Origin: JACCTH01 sp050741915
GTDB lineage: Bacteria; Actinomycetota; Acidimicrobiia; Spongiisociales; ZC4RG35
Direction: 5' to 3'
Assembly (NCBI GenBank): GCA_050741915.1
Contig: JBOGEX010000135.1
Coordinates: forward strand, 1 to 64,000
Length of the DNA: 64,000 nt
Positions 40,936-49,701 of the stretch are shown in pieces; position 1 is the stretch's first letter; each line of letters opens with the position of its first letter. Below the pieces are notes generated by a model, which worked only from the letters and a program-made list of their open reading frames with translations, did not search any database and had not been told where the DNA came from. Both the position numbers and the translations under genes were made by a program.

Positions 40936-43900
40936 CTAGCCACGAAAGGAGAGACCTTGCGGCGCCGGCACGAAACCCCACTCGGTCAGTGTGGAACCGA
41001 ATGGCACCGACAGGGCGGGATGGTCGTCGATGCGTTCTATCCGCATCCGACGTTGCCGACCGGCGATCGCTGCCACCTCGCGGGCAATCTCGCCATAGCT
41101 GTCCATCCCCTCGGCCAGAAGTGAAAGCCGACGGCCCCCACGATCGAGGTAGGCCAGCAAACTTCCCTCCCCGAGGATCACATAAGTTCCGGCCGCCCGT
41201 TGGAATCGTCCTCCAGTCTCGGGCCATGGCAACGCCGCCCCGTAGGGATTGGCCGGGTCGGTGGACGCCATACCGAGAACACGGGAACGAAGGTCCCCGC
41301 GGAGACGATCGACTGCGCCCGGCAGAGCAAACTGTGCTCCACCCATCCCTTCGATGAAATAGCCCCTCCTCAGCTTTCCCACCTCTTCCATCTTGGAGAG
41401 AACCGGGTAAAGCCGCGTGTATCCACCGGGGACGCCCTCGGCCGCGACCTGAGCGCGGGTCAACACTCCGTATCGGTTGAGGAGGACGTTGGCCCACGCA
41501 GCCGCCGCCGTGGTGGGATCCGGGTCCGGGGAACGGAGCAACGACCAGCGGCCGCCGGCATGGGGTGGAAAGGAGGACGCCAGCGGGCGACGGCCGGGGG
41601 GGCGACGGCCCCCGCGACTCTGGGTGTAGGCACGTACAGGCGCCATGGTGTCGTTGGTTACCAGCCCCGCCCACACCAGATCCCATAGATCCTCCAGCGC
41701 TTGCGCGGGATCTCCGCCTACCGACTGATAGAGGTCGAAGAAAAAGGAGGCGCCATTCCTTTCGAGGAACGCCAGGAGATGCTCGTGAGTGGGGCTGGGC
41801 TCAAAGGTCGCCTCGACGGGGTGCCAGAGTTGTCCGAAGTCCTGGCGCCGGTACATGGCCAACCTTCCATCGCGACCACCCAGGGTTCCTCGACCTGCCC
41901 AGAGGATCTCGCCATCCATCAACAGACGATCGAGGAGCGCCGGAGCTTCACCGACCCGTATGCCCAGAATTTCCCGCTCCCACACGGAGGCCGGCGCCTC
42001 ATAGCCCTGGAGTTGAGAGACAGTGTCGGCGAGGGCGTCGATGCGTGCTGGTCGTTTGTCCGTTACCCCCTGCCAGGTGGGAAGGAACCGTCCCAGCGAT
42101 GCGGGCTCGGTCGGCTCGATTTCATGTCGAAGGACGGCGAGAGATCGTCGCTTGATCCGGCGCAACACTTCAGCATCGACCCATCCCTCACCGCGATGGA
42201 ACGAACCTTTGAGGACCCGTCCCTGATCGGCCAGGAGCCGGAGCGCGTTGTCGACGACGCCGACCGGAAGGCCAAGAGCAGAAGCTACGACCGACGGCTG
42301 AAAGGGCCCGTGGGTGCGGGCGTATCGTCCCACGAGATCACCCAGAGGATCAGGGACAGGTTCGAGGAACACCGCCGGTGTCCCCGGCGGCGGGGGAATA
42401 CCCAGACCATCGCGGAGCCGAGAGATGTCTTCTGTGGCGGCGAAGCAGCGGCGTCCGGCGATCCGTACCGCCACCATCCTTCCTGCCCGTTCCAAGTCCG
42501 CAAAGGTCTCGGAAAAGTGCGCCAGCTCGGTTCGCACCTCGATGTCCTCCTGGCTGAGCGGCCCCAAGTCGCGCAGAAGGTCGATCACGGCGTCGGGTGT
42601 TGTTGCCCGTCGTTCCGGCGTGAGGTGCTGCAGTTCCAGCTCGACCATCGCCACGACGTCCGGAGAGATCAGATCGGCAAGCTCGCCTTCGCCGAGCAGG
42701 CTGTGGAGGAGGTTGCGGTCGAGGGTCAGGGCAGCGGCTCTCCGCTCGGCCAGCGGGGTGTCTGCTTCGTAGAGGAAAGCGGCCACGAACGCGAACAAGA
42801 GCGACGAGGCGAAGGGCGAAGGATGGGTGGTCTCGACTTCGACCATGCGGAGCTTGCGAGAGCGCAAATCGGAGAGGACCTCGGTGAGGGCGGGCAAGTC
42901 GAAATCCTGAGTGAGTATCTCGCGATAGGTCTCGAGCATGATCGGGAAGGAGCCGAACTGGCGGGCCACTGCTAGCAGGTCGGCCGCCCGGCGCCGCTGT
43001 TGCCACAACGGAGTGCGATTGCCGGGGCGCCGGCGCGGGAGGAGGAGGGCGCGTCCGGCGGCCTCTCGAAAACGGGCTCCGAAGAGAGCGGTGTCGGCCA
43101 GGTGATCCTCGAGCAGCTCCCGCACCTCTTCCGGATCGAGGGTCAGGTCGGCGAGACCGGGGACCTCATCGCTGTCGGGAAACCGGAATGCGATCCCGTC
43201 GTCGGCCCAGATCACATCGACATCCGTTCCGAAGCGACCCCGCAGTTTCTGAGTCAAGGCCATTGCCCAGGGGGCGTGTACCCGGGCTCCGAGGGGCGAG
43301 AGCACAACCACCCGCCAGTCCCCGATCTCGTCTCGAAATCGCTCGAGGACGAGCGTCTGGTCGGTGGGGAGCAACCCCGTCGCCTCCTTCTCCTCCTGGA
43401 GATAGGCGGCGAGGTTGGCGGCGGCGAACTCGTCGAGTTCGTAATGGGCCATGAGGGCGCTGGTGGGATCGTCCTGCGACCCCATCTCGCGGACGAAGCG
43501 CCCGATGCGACGCCCAGTGGCGAGTGACCGGCCATGCGTGTCGCCCTTCCAGAATGGGAGACGGGCGCCGGATGCTCCGGGTGCTGGCACCACTTCCACC
43601 CGGTCGGGGCCGATGTCGGAGACTCGCCAGGTGCTGGCTCCGAGAACGATGGCGTCGCCGACTCGCGACTCGTAGACCATCTCTTCGTCGAGCTCTCCCA
43701 CCCGGCTGCCGTCTGGCAAAACGACTCGAAAGAGCCCGCGATCGGGAATCGTACCGGCATTGGCGACCACCAATTGACGGGCACCGGGGCGGGCGGTAAT
43801 AGTGCCGTCGGTTCTGTCCCAATTCACCCGCGCCCGCAGCTCGGCGAAAAGGTCCGAGGGATATCGACCCGCCAGCATGTCCAAGGTGGCGTCGAATACC

Positions 43901-45291
43901 TCGCGGCTCAACGTCGAAAACGGCCGGGCCCGCCGCACGAGCTCGTAGAGGTCGTCGGCGGTGCGGGGCCCGACGACAACGGCTGCCACCAATTGCTGGC
44001 TGAGCACGTCAAGAGGGTTGGCGGGAACGACAGTTTCCTCGATGTCGCTTTCGATCATCTGGCGAGCGACGACCGTGGACGTGAGGAGATCGCCGCGGTG
44101 TTTGGGAAGTATGCGGGCACGGCTCTCGCCTCCGACGTGGTGGCCCGATCGCCCCACTCGCTGGAGGCCCGATGCAACCGAGACCGGAGCTTCGACCTGA
44201 ATCACCAGGTCAACAGCTCCCATGTCGATTCCGAGTTCGAGGCTGGAGGTGGCAACGACCGCCTTCAGTTCCCCGCGTTTGAGCGACTCCTCGATCAGGA
44301 TTCTTTGTTCTCGCGAGACGGATCCATGATGAGCACGGGCGATCTCGGAGCCGGCCAGCTCATTGATCTGGGCGCAAATTCTCTCCGCCAGACGGCGGGA
44401 ATTGGCGAACACGATCGTCGAGCGGTGTTGGCCGATGAGTTCGAGAATCTTCGGATAGATCGCTGGCCATATCGATGGAGTGCGGGGTGCTTCTGGGTCC
44501 AATGGGTCGACAGGGGCGGGAGCGCTCATGTCTTCTGTGGGGACGATGACCTCGATGTCGAGAGGTCGGGGAGCAGGCGCGTCCGCGGTGGCCACCGGTC
44601 GGGGCTCGTAGCCCTCGTCACTTATCGATCCGCCGCCCAGGAATCCGGCAACCGTCTGCAGCGGCTTCTGCGTCGCCGACAAGCCGATACGCTGCGGGGG
44701 CAGGGGGGTGAGCTCTTCCAAACGCTCGAGGGAAACGGCGAGGTGCGCTCCCCGCTTTTGGCCCGCGACGGCATGCACCTCGTCGACGATTACCCACCGT
44801 ACTGGAGCAAGCACCTTGCGGGCCTCGGAGGTAAGGAGAAGGAAAAGCGACTCGGGGGTGGTGATAAGAATGTCGGGCGGATGCCGGAGCATGCGCTGGC
44901 GGTCAGCGGCAGGGGTGTCTCCCGTGCGGAGGAAGGTGGCGAGCTGAGGGAGATGGGCTTGGCCGAGGCGCGTTTGGGCGTGCCCGATCCCGGCCAGCGG
45001 TGCCCGCAGATTGCGGTCGATGTCGTAGGCCAGCGCTTTTAATGGGGAAATGTAGAGAACCCGACATCGTTCCCTGTCCGGTGGCAGAGGTTCGTGGAGC
45101 AGGCGGTCGAGGACCCAGAGAAAAGCAGCGAGGGTTTTGCCACTCCCAGTAGGAGCATGGATCAGGGTGTGGGACCCCGCGGCAATACATTTCCAGCCCT
45201 TCTCCTGGGCGGCCGTCGGCGCCGGGAACGAGGCCCGAAACCATGCCGAGGTAGCAGGCGAAAAGAGGTCGAGAGAATCCACTTCCCTCAC
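40936..45291 (-). CDS. lhr: Lhr-type large ATP-dependent DNA helicase
   Basis: A 1451-residue superfamily 2 helicase. Walker A APTGSGKT (46-53), DEVH box (VIVDEVHAVAGQKRG, near 167), motif III SATQKPL, motif V/VI ATSSLELGIDMGAVDLVIQ and QRVGRSGHHVGG. The Lhr-core and large C-terminal region follow with winged-helix modules (LLPTDQTLVLERFRDEIGDWRVVVLSP, GARFREAAGRALLLPRRRPG). Mycobacterial Lhr is a 3'-5' ssDNA translocase that unwinds RNA:DNA hybrids and is DNA-damage related. Length is normal for the family (~1500). The start is GTG 45291. Confidence 0.95.
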   Translation of the reverse strand: MREVDSLDLFSPATSAWFRASFPAPTAAQEKGWKCIAAGSHTLIHAPTGSGKTLAAFLWVLDRLLHEPLPPDRERCRVLYISPLKALAYDIDRNLRAPLAGIGHAQTRLGQAHLPQLATFLRTGDTPAADRQRMLRHPPDILITTPESLFLLLTSEARKVLAPVRWVIVDEVHAVAGQKRGAHLAVSLERLEELTPLPPQRIGLSATQKPLQTVAGFLGGGSISDEGYEPRPVATADAPAPRPLDIEVIVPTEDMSAPAPVDPLDPEAPRTPSIWPAIYPKILELIGQHRSTIVFANSRRLAERICAQINELAGSEIARAHHGSVSREQRILIEESLKRGELKAVVATSSLELGIDMGAVDLVIQVEAPVSVASGLQRVGRSGHHVGGESRARILPKHRGDLLTSTVVARQMIESDIEETVVPANPLDVLSQQLVAAVVVGPRTADDLYELVRRARPFSTLSREVFDATLDMLAGRYPSDLFAELRARVNWDRTDGTITARPGARQLVVANAGTIPDRGLFRVVLPDGSRVGELDEEMVYESRVGDAIVLGASTWRVSDIGPDRVEVVPAPGASGARLPFWKGDTHGRSLATGRRIGRFVREMGSQDDPTSALMAHYELDEFAAANLAAYLQEEKEATGLLPTDQTLVLERFRDEIGDWRVVVLSPLGARVHAPWAMALTQKLRGRFGTDVDVIWADDGIAFRFPDSDEVPGLADLTLDPEEVRELLEDHLADTALFGARFREAAGRALLLPRRRPGNRTPLWQQRRRAADLLAVARQFGSFPIMLETYREILTQDFDLPALTEVLSDLRSRKLRMVEVETTHPSPFASSLLFAFVAAFLYEADTPLAERRAAALTLDRNLLHSLLGEGELADLISPDVVAMVELELQHLTPERRATTPDAVIDLLRDLGPLSQEDIEVRTELAHFSETFADLERAGRMVAVRIAGRRCFAATEDISRLRDGLGIPPPPGTPAVFLEPVPDPLGDLVGRYARTHGPFQPSVVASALGLPVGVVDNALRLLADQGRVLKGSFHRGEGWVDAEVLRRIKRRSLAVLRHEIEPTEPASLGRFLPTWQGVTDKRPARIDALADTVSQLQGYEAPASVWEREILGIRVGEAPALLDRLLMDGEILWAGRGTLGGRDGRLAMYRRQDFGQLWHPVEATFEPSPTHEHLLAFLERNGASFFFDLYQSVGGDPAQALEDLWDLVWAGLVTNDTMAPVRAYTQSRGGRRPPGRRPLASSFPPHAGGRWSLLRSPDPDPTTAAAAWANVLLNRYGVLTRAQVAAEGVPGGYTRLYPVLSKMEEVGKLRRGYFIEGMGGAQFALPGAVDRLRGDLRSRVLGMASTDPANPYGAALPWPETGGRFQRAAGTYVILGEGSLLAYLDRGGRRLSLLAEGMDSYGEIAREVAAIAGRQRRMRIERIDDHPALSVPFGSTLTEWGFVPAPQGLSFRG

Positions 45292-45318
45292 CCTATTCGA
45301 GACGAGGGACAGGATTTC

Positions 45319-45963
45319 TCAGGCCGTAGGGCTGGTCGCCTTCTCGCGGTTGGCTGGCTGCTGACCGCGCAGCCGCTTGAGAACGCGGGCTCGTTCCTTT
45401 GACTTTGGCTTCGGGGCGGGAATGCCGTCACGCTCGATGACGGTCAAGAACGCTTCCACCACGCCGGGGTCGAACTGAGTTCCCGAGTTATTGATGATCT
45501 CCGAGATGGCGAAATCAGTTGAGAGGGCCGGTTGATAGGCGCGGTGGCTGGTGATGGCGTCGAAGGCATCAGCCACGAGGACGGTCCGAGACAGAATCGG
45601 GATCTTCGTTCCGGCCAACCCGAAAGGATACCCGAGGCCGTCGTAGCGCTCGTGGTGGTAGAGGATGGCCTCGGATACTCGCCGGTCGAATTTCTCGGCG
45701 ATCATCGCGTAGCCGATCTCGGGATGCTGACGCATGTGATCTCGTTCGACTTCGTCGAGAGGACCCGGCTTGGCGAGGACTCCGGGGTCGATGTGAATCT
45801 TGCCGACGTCGTGGAGAATCCCCACCAGACCGAGGCGTTTGACATCGTCGCGGGCGAGGGACATTTCCTTGCCGAGCGCGACCGCCAGGTCGCTCACCCG
45901 GTGAACGTGGCCGTAGAGATCGTCGACCACGCCTTTCATTGCTTTCAGAAGACTCTCGTCCAT
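45319..45963 (-). CDS. HD-GYP domain phosphodiesterase
   Basis: A 214-residue stand-alone HD-GYP protein. Visible ligands are HVHRVSDLAV (His21), HD (His51, Asp52) with Lys55 in LHDVGKIH, HPEIGY near 80, HHERYDGLGYP (103-113, the GYP signature with its intact spacing) and DAFDAIT. Such enzymes hydrolyse cyclic di-GMP or related nucleotides. It has no receiver or sensor domain, and the C-terminal tail is basic (KPKSKERARVLKRLRG). Confidence 0.9.
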   Translation of the reverse strand: MDESLLKAMKGVVDDLYGHVHRVSDLAVALGKEMSLARDDVKRLGLVGILHDVGKIHIDPGVLAKPGPLDEVERDHMRQHPEIGYAMIAEKFDRRVSEAILYHHERYDGLGYPFGLAGTKIPILSRTVLVADAFDAITSHRAYQPALSTDFAISEIINNSGTQFDPGVVEAFLTVIERDGIPAPKPKSKERARVLKRLRGQQPANREKATSPTA

Positions 45964-46054
45964 GCCCTTCCCACTCGCTGAGGAGTCACAGATTGGGCGA
46001 GAGCTTCCCCACCCGCCATGGGTCTACGGTATCACCACTCTCAGTAACTAGTTA

Positions 46055-46820
46055 TTACCCACGGCGCTGGAAGGCAGCCACGGCTTGGTGGTGGGCTTCG
46101 GTGTGGTGGGAGACAGCCTGCAGTGCAGCCGAGAACTCCAGAAAACCAGAAAGATCCATCGACCGGGCATGGCGGAGGAGTCGTTTGGCGAGGCGGATCG
46201 AGTGGGCCGGTTTGCTGGCGATCAAATCGGCGAGCGCCGTCGCCCTCGGCATCAGTTGGTCGGGCTCGGATACCTCGAGCAGGATCCCCAGGTCCTTGGC
46301 TTCGGCGGCGTCGATGGTGCGGGCCGTGAACGCGAGCTCGGCTGCTCGTTGCCAGCCGACCACCCTTGGCAGGAGCCAGGCACCACCGTCGCCGGGGATG
46401 ATTCCGAGGTCGACGAAAGTGTGCGAAGCGGGCGGAGGTCGAGCCCAGACGAAGGTCACAGCCCAGGGCCAGATCGAAGCCCGCGCCGATGGCGGGACCG
46501 TTCACCGCCGCAATGGTGGCGAGATCTGTCTCGAGGATCGCTCGCGTGAGTCGCTGGATACTGGTGCGGTAGCCCTCCATTATCTCCTCGGGCGAGCCGG
46601 CAAAGAGCCCGCGCCGGGTTGCCATATCCTTGATGTTCCCGCCGGCCGAAAACGCCGGCCCGGCACCAGTGATGATGAGGACACCGATCTCCTCCGAGGC
46701 GCCTTCGATCGAGGAAACAATCGTTTCCAGGATTTCGGGGCCCGTGATGGCATTGCGGGTCTCGGGTTCGTCGAGAGTCAGAGTCGCCACTCGCCGATCG
46801 GCAATGAACCTGGCGGGCAT
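46055..46820 (-). pseudogene. Enoyl-CoA hydratase, frameshifted
   Basis: The 5' frame (46820 down to ~46425) reads as a crotonase: RFIADRRVATLTLDEPETRNAIT, GPAFSAGGNIKDMATRRG, VNGPAIGAGFDLALGCDLRL. The 3' half continues in another frame (HTFVDLGIIPGDGGAWLLPRVVG to AVAAFQRRG). The break is at about 46418-46427, after the codons for SARF, where two bases are lacking or one is extra. Repair gives a normal protein of about 255 residues with the usual GxxPGDGG region. The start ATG overlaps the BtpA stop. It may be true decay or an assembly error. Confidence 0.8.
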
Positions 46821-47617
46821 CAGGCGTCGAGCCAGCCGACCTCGCGGGCGGCGGCGACGAGTTCTCGGGCTGCGTTGGGATCGACCTTCCCCCCCGCGGT
46901 TCCACCGGCTTTCAGCGCAGAACCGACGATGGCGCCGTTGGCCACCTTGGAGAGCTCAGCCAGGTTCCTGGCGCTGGCTCCCGAGCCAATCAAGATCGGA
47001 GCATGCGGCACTGCAACTCGCAGCTCTCGAGCGCGGTCGAGATCGGGCGCCATCCCCGTGGCGCTACCGGAGACGATCAAGGCGTCGGCGCCGCCACGTT
47101 CCCAGGTGTCGAGACCTGCCTGGCCAATGTAGGTGCCAGGAGGGGGGGTGGCGTGTTTGACGAATACGTCGGCGAGGATGCCCACCGTCGGACACCAGCT
47201 CTGGCGCCCGCGAGCCACCTCGGCCGCCTGGCCCTCAATCAGCCCCTGGTCGGTGTACATCAATCCCGACAGAACGTTGACCCTGATCCAGTTCGCTCCA
47301 GTGGCAGCCGCGATGGCGAGGGCGGAAATGGCGTCGTTACGAAGAACGTTGACTCCTACTGCGAGACCGGTCTCGTTTCGCACCGCGGCGACCACTCGGG
47401 TGAGGGCAGCAACCGTGACAGGGGGAACGTGGTTGGCAAAGAACGGGGCGTCGCCGTAGTTCTCGATCATCAGGGCTGGAAAGCCGGCCTCGGCGAGAAC
47501 TATGGCGTCGGACAGAGCTCGCGAGATGACACCATCGATACCGCTTTCGTCATCGAATCGAGGTGCTCCGGGGAGGGGGGAGACGTGCACCATCCCAAAA
47601 AGGGATGGCAGTTTCAT
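46820..47617 (-). CDS. BtpA/SgcQ-family TIM-barrel protein
   Basis: 265 residues, close to the full length of the BtpA family: GMVHVSPLPGAPRFDD at the N-terminus, ALMIENYGDAPFF, VGVNVLRNDAISALAIAAATGANWIRVNVLSG, SWCPTVGILADVFVKHATP and ALIVSGSATGMAPDLDRARELR. BtpA was described as needed for stable photosystem I in cyanobacteria, but bacterial relatives are aldolase-like proteins of unknown substrate, some with sugar or nucleoside genes. It overlaps both neighbours and so belongs to a three-gene minus-strand operon. Confidence 0.9.
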   Translation of the reverse strand: MKLPSLFGMVHVSPLPGAPRFDDESGIDGVISRALSDAIVLAEAGFPALMIENYGDAPFFANHVPPVTVAALTRVVAAVRNETGLAVGVNVLRNDAISALAIAAATGANWIRVNVLSGLMYTDQGLIEGQAAEVARGRQSWCPTVGILADVFVKHATPPPGTYIGQAGLDTWERGGADALIVSGSATGMAPDLDRARELRVAVPHAPILIGSGASARNLAELSKVANGAIVGSALKAGGTAGGKVDPNAARELVAAAREVGWLDA

Positions 47618-48348
47618 AGATACGCGCGGACCACGTCCAGGGCAGTCTCGGCCACCTCACCGGTGGTTTTCAGGTTCTTAGCGTCTTTCCGCTTGATCCT
47701 TCTGACGGAGAGCCGCGCCCATTCTCCGGCCGGACCTTTGATCACCTGGTCGGTATCGGCCGGCCCGTAGACCCACTTCGCATATCCGGGACCCATCACT
47801 TCGACTCGTACCGGGGAATAATCCATGTCAGCCATCTTGAAGGCGTATGGGAGAGTCTTCCAGCCGAGGAAGCAGATGTGGCGGATGCGGGCCGTGTCTT
47901 CGACCTGAGCCTTCATGGCGTTGTAGATGTCGAGGCCGTGCGCCCAGTTCTCCATCATTCGCATCGTGGCGAAGGTTCGAGCGCTCATGTCGCCGGCGAT
48001 CCATTCGATGCGCTTCTCCGGCGACATGTGGGACAGGGGTTCGACCACTTTCGCCCGGCCTCCCCGCCACCATTCGATGACGTCCTGGTAACGCATCTTG
48101 CGGCCCTTCTTGACCGGCTCCTGGCGCAGAGCGTCAAGATCAGGAGCGCTGCGATAAACCTCGATCCGGTTTCCGCCATTCAAGGCATCGGCGGCCAACT
48201 CGGCGGAATCGGCTAGGTGGCTGATGGTGTCCCTGATCGACCATCCCTTGGCCGGCGTCGGCCTCTCCCAGTCCTTTTGGGTGATCCTTTGCAGGAACTG
48301 GTCGAGAAACTGCTGCTCAGCTACAAGGTCTGAGAGGAGTTCGCGCAC
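47614..48348 (-). CDS. TIGR03084-family metal-binding protein (DinB-like)
   Basis: 244 residues from GTG 48348. The DinB/mycothiol-dependent-isomerase-like four-helix core: LVAEQQFLDQFLQRITQKDWERPTPAKGWSIRDTISHLADSAELA with a metal His in SHLAD, then MMENWAHGLDIYNAM with a second His. The C-terminal domain is the SCP2-like TIGR03084 part (VRVEVMGPGYAKWVYGP...GPAGEWARLSVRR). Exact activity is unknown. It overlaps the BtpA gene by 4 bases. Confidence 0.87.
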   Translation of the reverse strand: MRELLSDLVAEQQFLDQFLQRITQKDWERPTPAKGWSIRDTISHLADSAELAADALNGGNRIEVYRSAPDLDALRQEPVKKGRKMRYQDVIEWWRGGRAKVVEPLSHMSPEKRIEWIAGDMSARTFATMRMMENWAHGLDIYNAMKAQVEDTARIRHICFLGWKTLPYAFKMADMDYSPVRVEVMGPGYAKWVYGPADTDQVIKGPAGEWARLSVRRIKRKDAKNLKTTGEVAETALDVVRAYL

Positions 48349-48418
48349 CCTGGCATGATAGTCGCGTCCCGCAAACAAGAATTCGGGGCCAGGCCAGGAT
48401 TGGGGGTGAGAACGTCTC

Positions 48419-49504
48419 CTACCACGGTCTTTCTGCCTGCTCCTCCTGAAACGGGGCTGGCGGCGCCACCCGCTCGGGGGTGGAAACGAGGGTGTTGAGT
48501 CGGTCGAGCAAAAGCCGCAACCGTCCGTAACTGCGGCGGTCGAAGTTGAAGACCAGCCGCTCCTGATCGAGGGCATCGGCGTCCTTTTCCTCGGCGGCCG
48601 ATGGTTCGGTTCGCTCGATCTCGCCCGTGGCGACGATGTCGGCAAACTCGTCATTGATCTGAGCCAGCAACTCACCTTCTGGCGCTTCCTTCATTCGCAA
48701 AACCAGCTTCCCTTCGACATAGCGCTGGGAATGGAAATTGGAGTAGAAGTTGAGGATGTGCTCGGCGGCGTCATGGGCGTCGCCCGTGACCTCGAACAGG
48801 CTCGTGTCCGCGGGCGAGATCAAGCCCTTCTCTACAAGTGTGTTGGAGAAGAACTCGAGCAGTGGCGGCCAGTATCCGGTGCCAGGAGCTTCGATGAGGA
48901 CGATCGGGTGCATGTCGCTTTTCCCGGTTTGAACGAGCGTCAGCAATTCGAAGGTCTCGTCGAGAGTGCCAAAGCCCCCGGGAAAGAGGGCGAAGGCGTG
49001 CGACTCCTTGATGAAGGTGAGCTTGCGGGTGAAGAAGTATTTGAAGTTGATGTTGCGCTGGGGGGCGATGTAGCCAACCGGATCGAGTTCGAACGGGAGT
49101 CGAATGTTGACGCCGTATGAGTGCTCGAGACCCGCACCCTTGCTCCCCGCCGCCATGATTCCCGGCCCGGCGCCGGTGATCACGCCCCAGCCTTTGTCCG
49201 CCATGAGCCCGGCGAAGCCTTCCGCCAGCTGGAAGTTCGGGTCCGAGGGCGGAAGCCGGGCACTCCCGAAGATCGTGACCTTGGGTTCGTGATGTCGGGC
49301 GAAGACTGCCAGCGAATAGCGCATCTCTTTGAGGGCGGTGTTGACCATCTTCAAATCGCCACGCTCGGCCCTGTCACGGTGCAGTTTGAGAACCGTGGTC
49401 AGCAGTTCGGCGATGAGATCCTGGTTGCTGCCGTCGCCGGCTTCGATAACTAGCTGACGGATCTGCTCGTCGAGACCGGGGTGGCCGAGTTGGTAGGGCT
49501 TCAC
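48419..49504 (-). CDS. LOG-family (TIGR00730-type) Rossmann-fold protein
   Basis: 361 residues from GTG 49504. The Lonely-guy core is clear: VTIFGSARLPPSDPNFQLA, GVITGAGPGIMAAGSKGA, and PGGFGTLDETFELLTLVQTGK with the phosphate-binding GGxGTxxE. Such proteins hydrolyse nucleoside monophosphates at the N-glycosidic bond. It is longer than minimal LOGs: an N-terminal helical region (~75 residues) and a C-terminal tail (DRRSYGRLRLLLDRLNTLV) are added. The upstream region holds the symmetric 21-bp repeats shared with the GTPase promoter. Confidence 0.87.
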   Translation of the reverse strand: MKPYQLGHPGLDEQIRQLVIEAGDGSNQDLIAELLTTVLKLHRDRAERGDLKMVNTALKEMRYSLAVFARHHEPKVTIFGSARLPPSDPNFQLAEGFAGLMADKGWGVITGAGPGIMAAGSKGAGLEHSYGVNIRLPFELDPVGYIAPQRNINFKYFFTRKLTFIKESHAFALFPGGFGTLDETFELLTLVQTGKSDMHPIVLIEAPGTGYWPPLLEFFSNTLVEKGLISPADTSLFEVTGDAHDAAEHILNFYSNFHSQRYVEGKLVLRMKEAPEGELLAQINDEFADIVATGEIERTEPSAAEEKDADALDQERLVFNFDRRSYGRLRLLLDRLNTLVSTPERVAPPAPFQEEQAERPW

Positions 49505-49547
49505 TCGAGCAACCGTAGCCAGGTAGCGAATCGAAATTGGCAAAACA

Positions 49548-49654
49548 AAATTTGTCGCACCAGGACCACTTTTTGCCAAATTTGTCGCACCACAACCAAC
49601 GGTCGGTCGTCCTGCAACAAATTTCCCCAGGGGCGGTCGTCCTGCAACAAATTT
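49548..49654. repeat. Mirror-symmetric array of four 21-bp repeats
   Basis: Copies at 49548-49568 and 49578-49598 read AAATTTGTCGCACCA then RRACCA. Copies at 49604-49624 and 49634-49654 are the reverse complement with core AAATTTGTTGCAGGACGACC. Period is exactly 30 within each pair, and the whole array is symmetric about base 49601. The 9-base spacers (CTTTTTGCC and CCCCAGGGG) are equal in length but unrelated in sequence. It lies between divergent genes, 43 bases from GTG 49504 and 47 bases from ATG 49702. A bidirectional operator array is the simplest reading. It is not a CRISPR array. Confidence 0.8.
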
Positions 49655-49701
49655 GAGTGGACCGGGCGGCGGTTGTGGGAGTTGCTGTCACACTTGCATC
49701 G

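Noticed and set aside
39716..41686. 656-residue DUF4032 protein
   Set aside because: The upstream 250 residues are antisense-frame sequence of lhr; GTG 40915 fits the family start.
43534..45042. 500-codon plus-strand frame opposite lhr
   Set aside because: The minus-strand helicase motifs are intact through the same bases; the plus frame lacks domain character.
49548..49654. CRISPR-like array
   Set aside because: Repeats are in opposing orientations, spacers are only 9 bases, and there are no cas genes.
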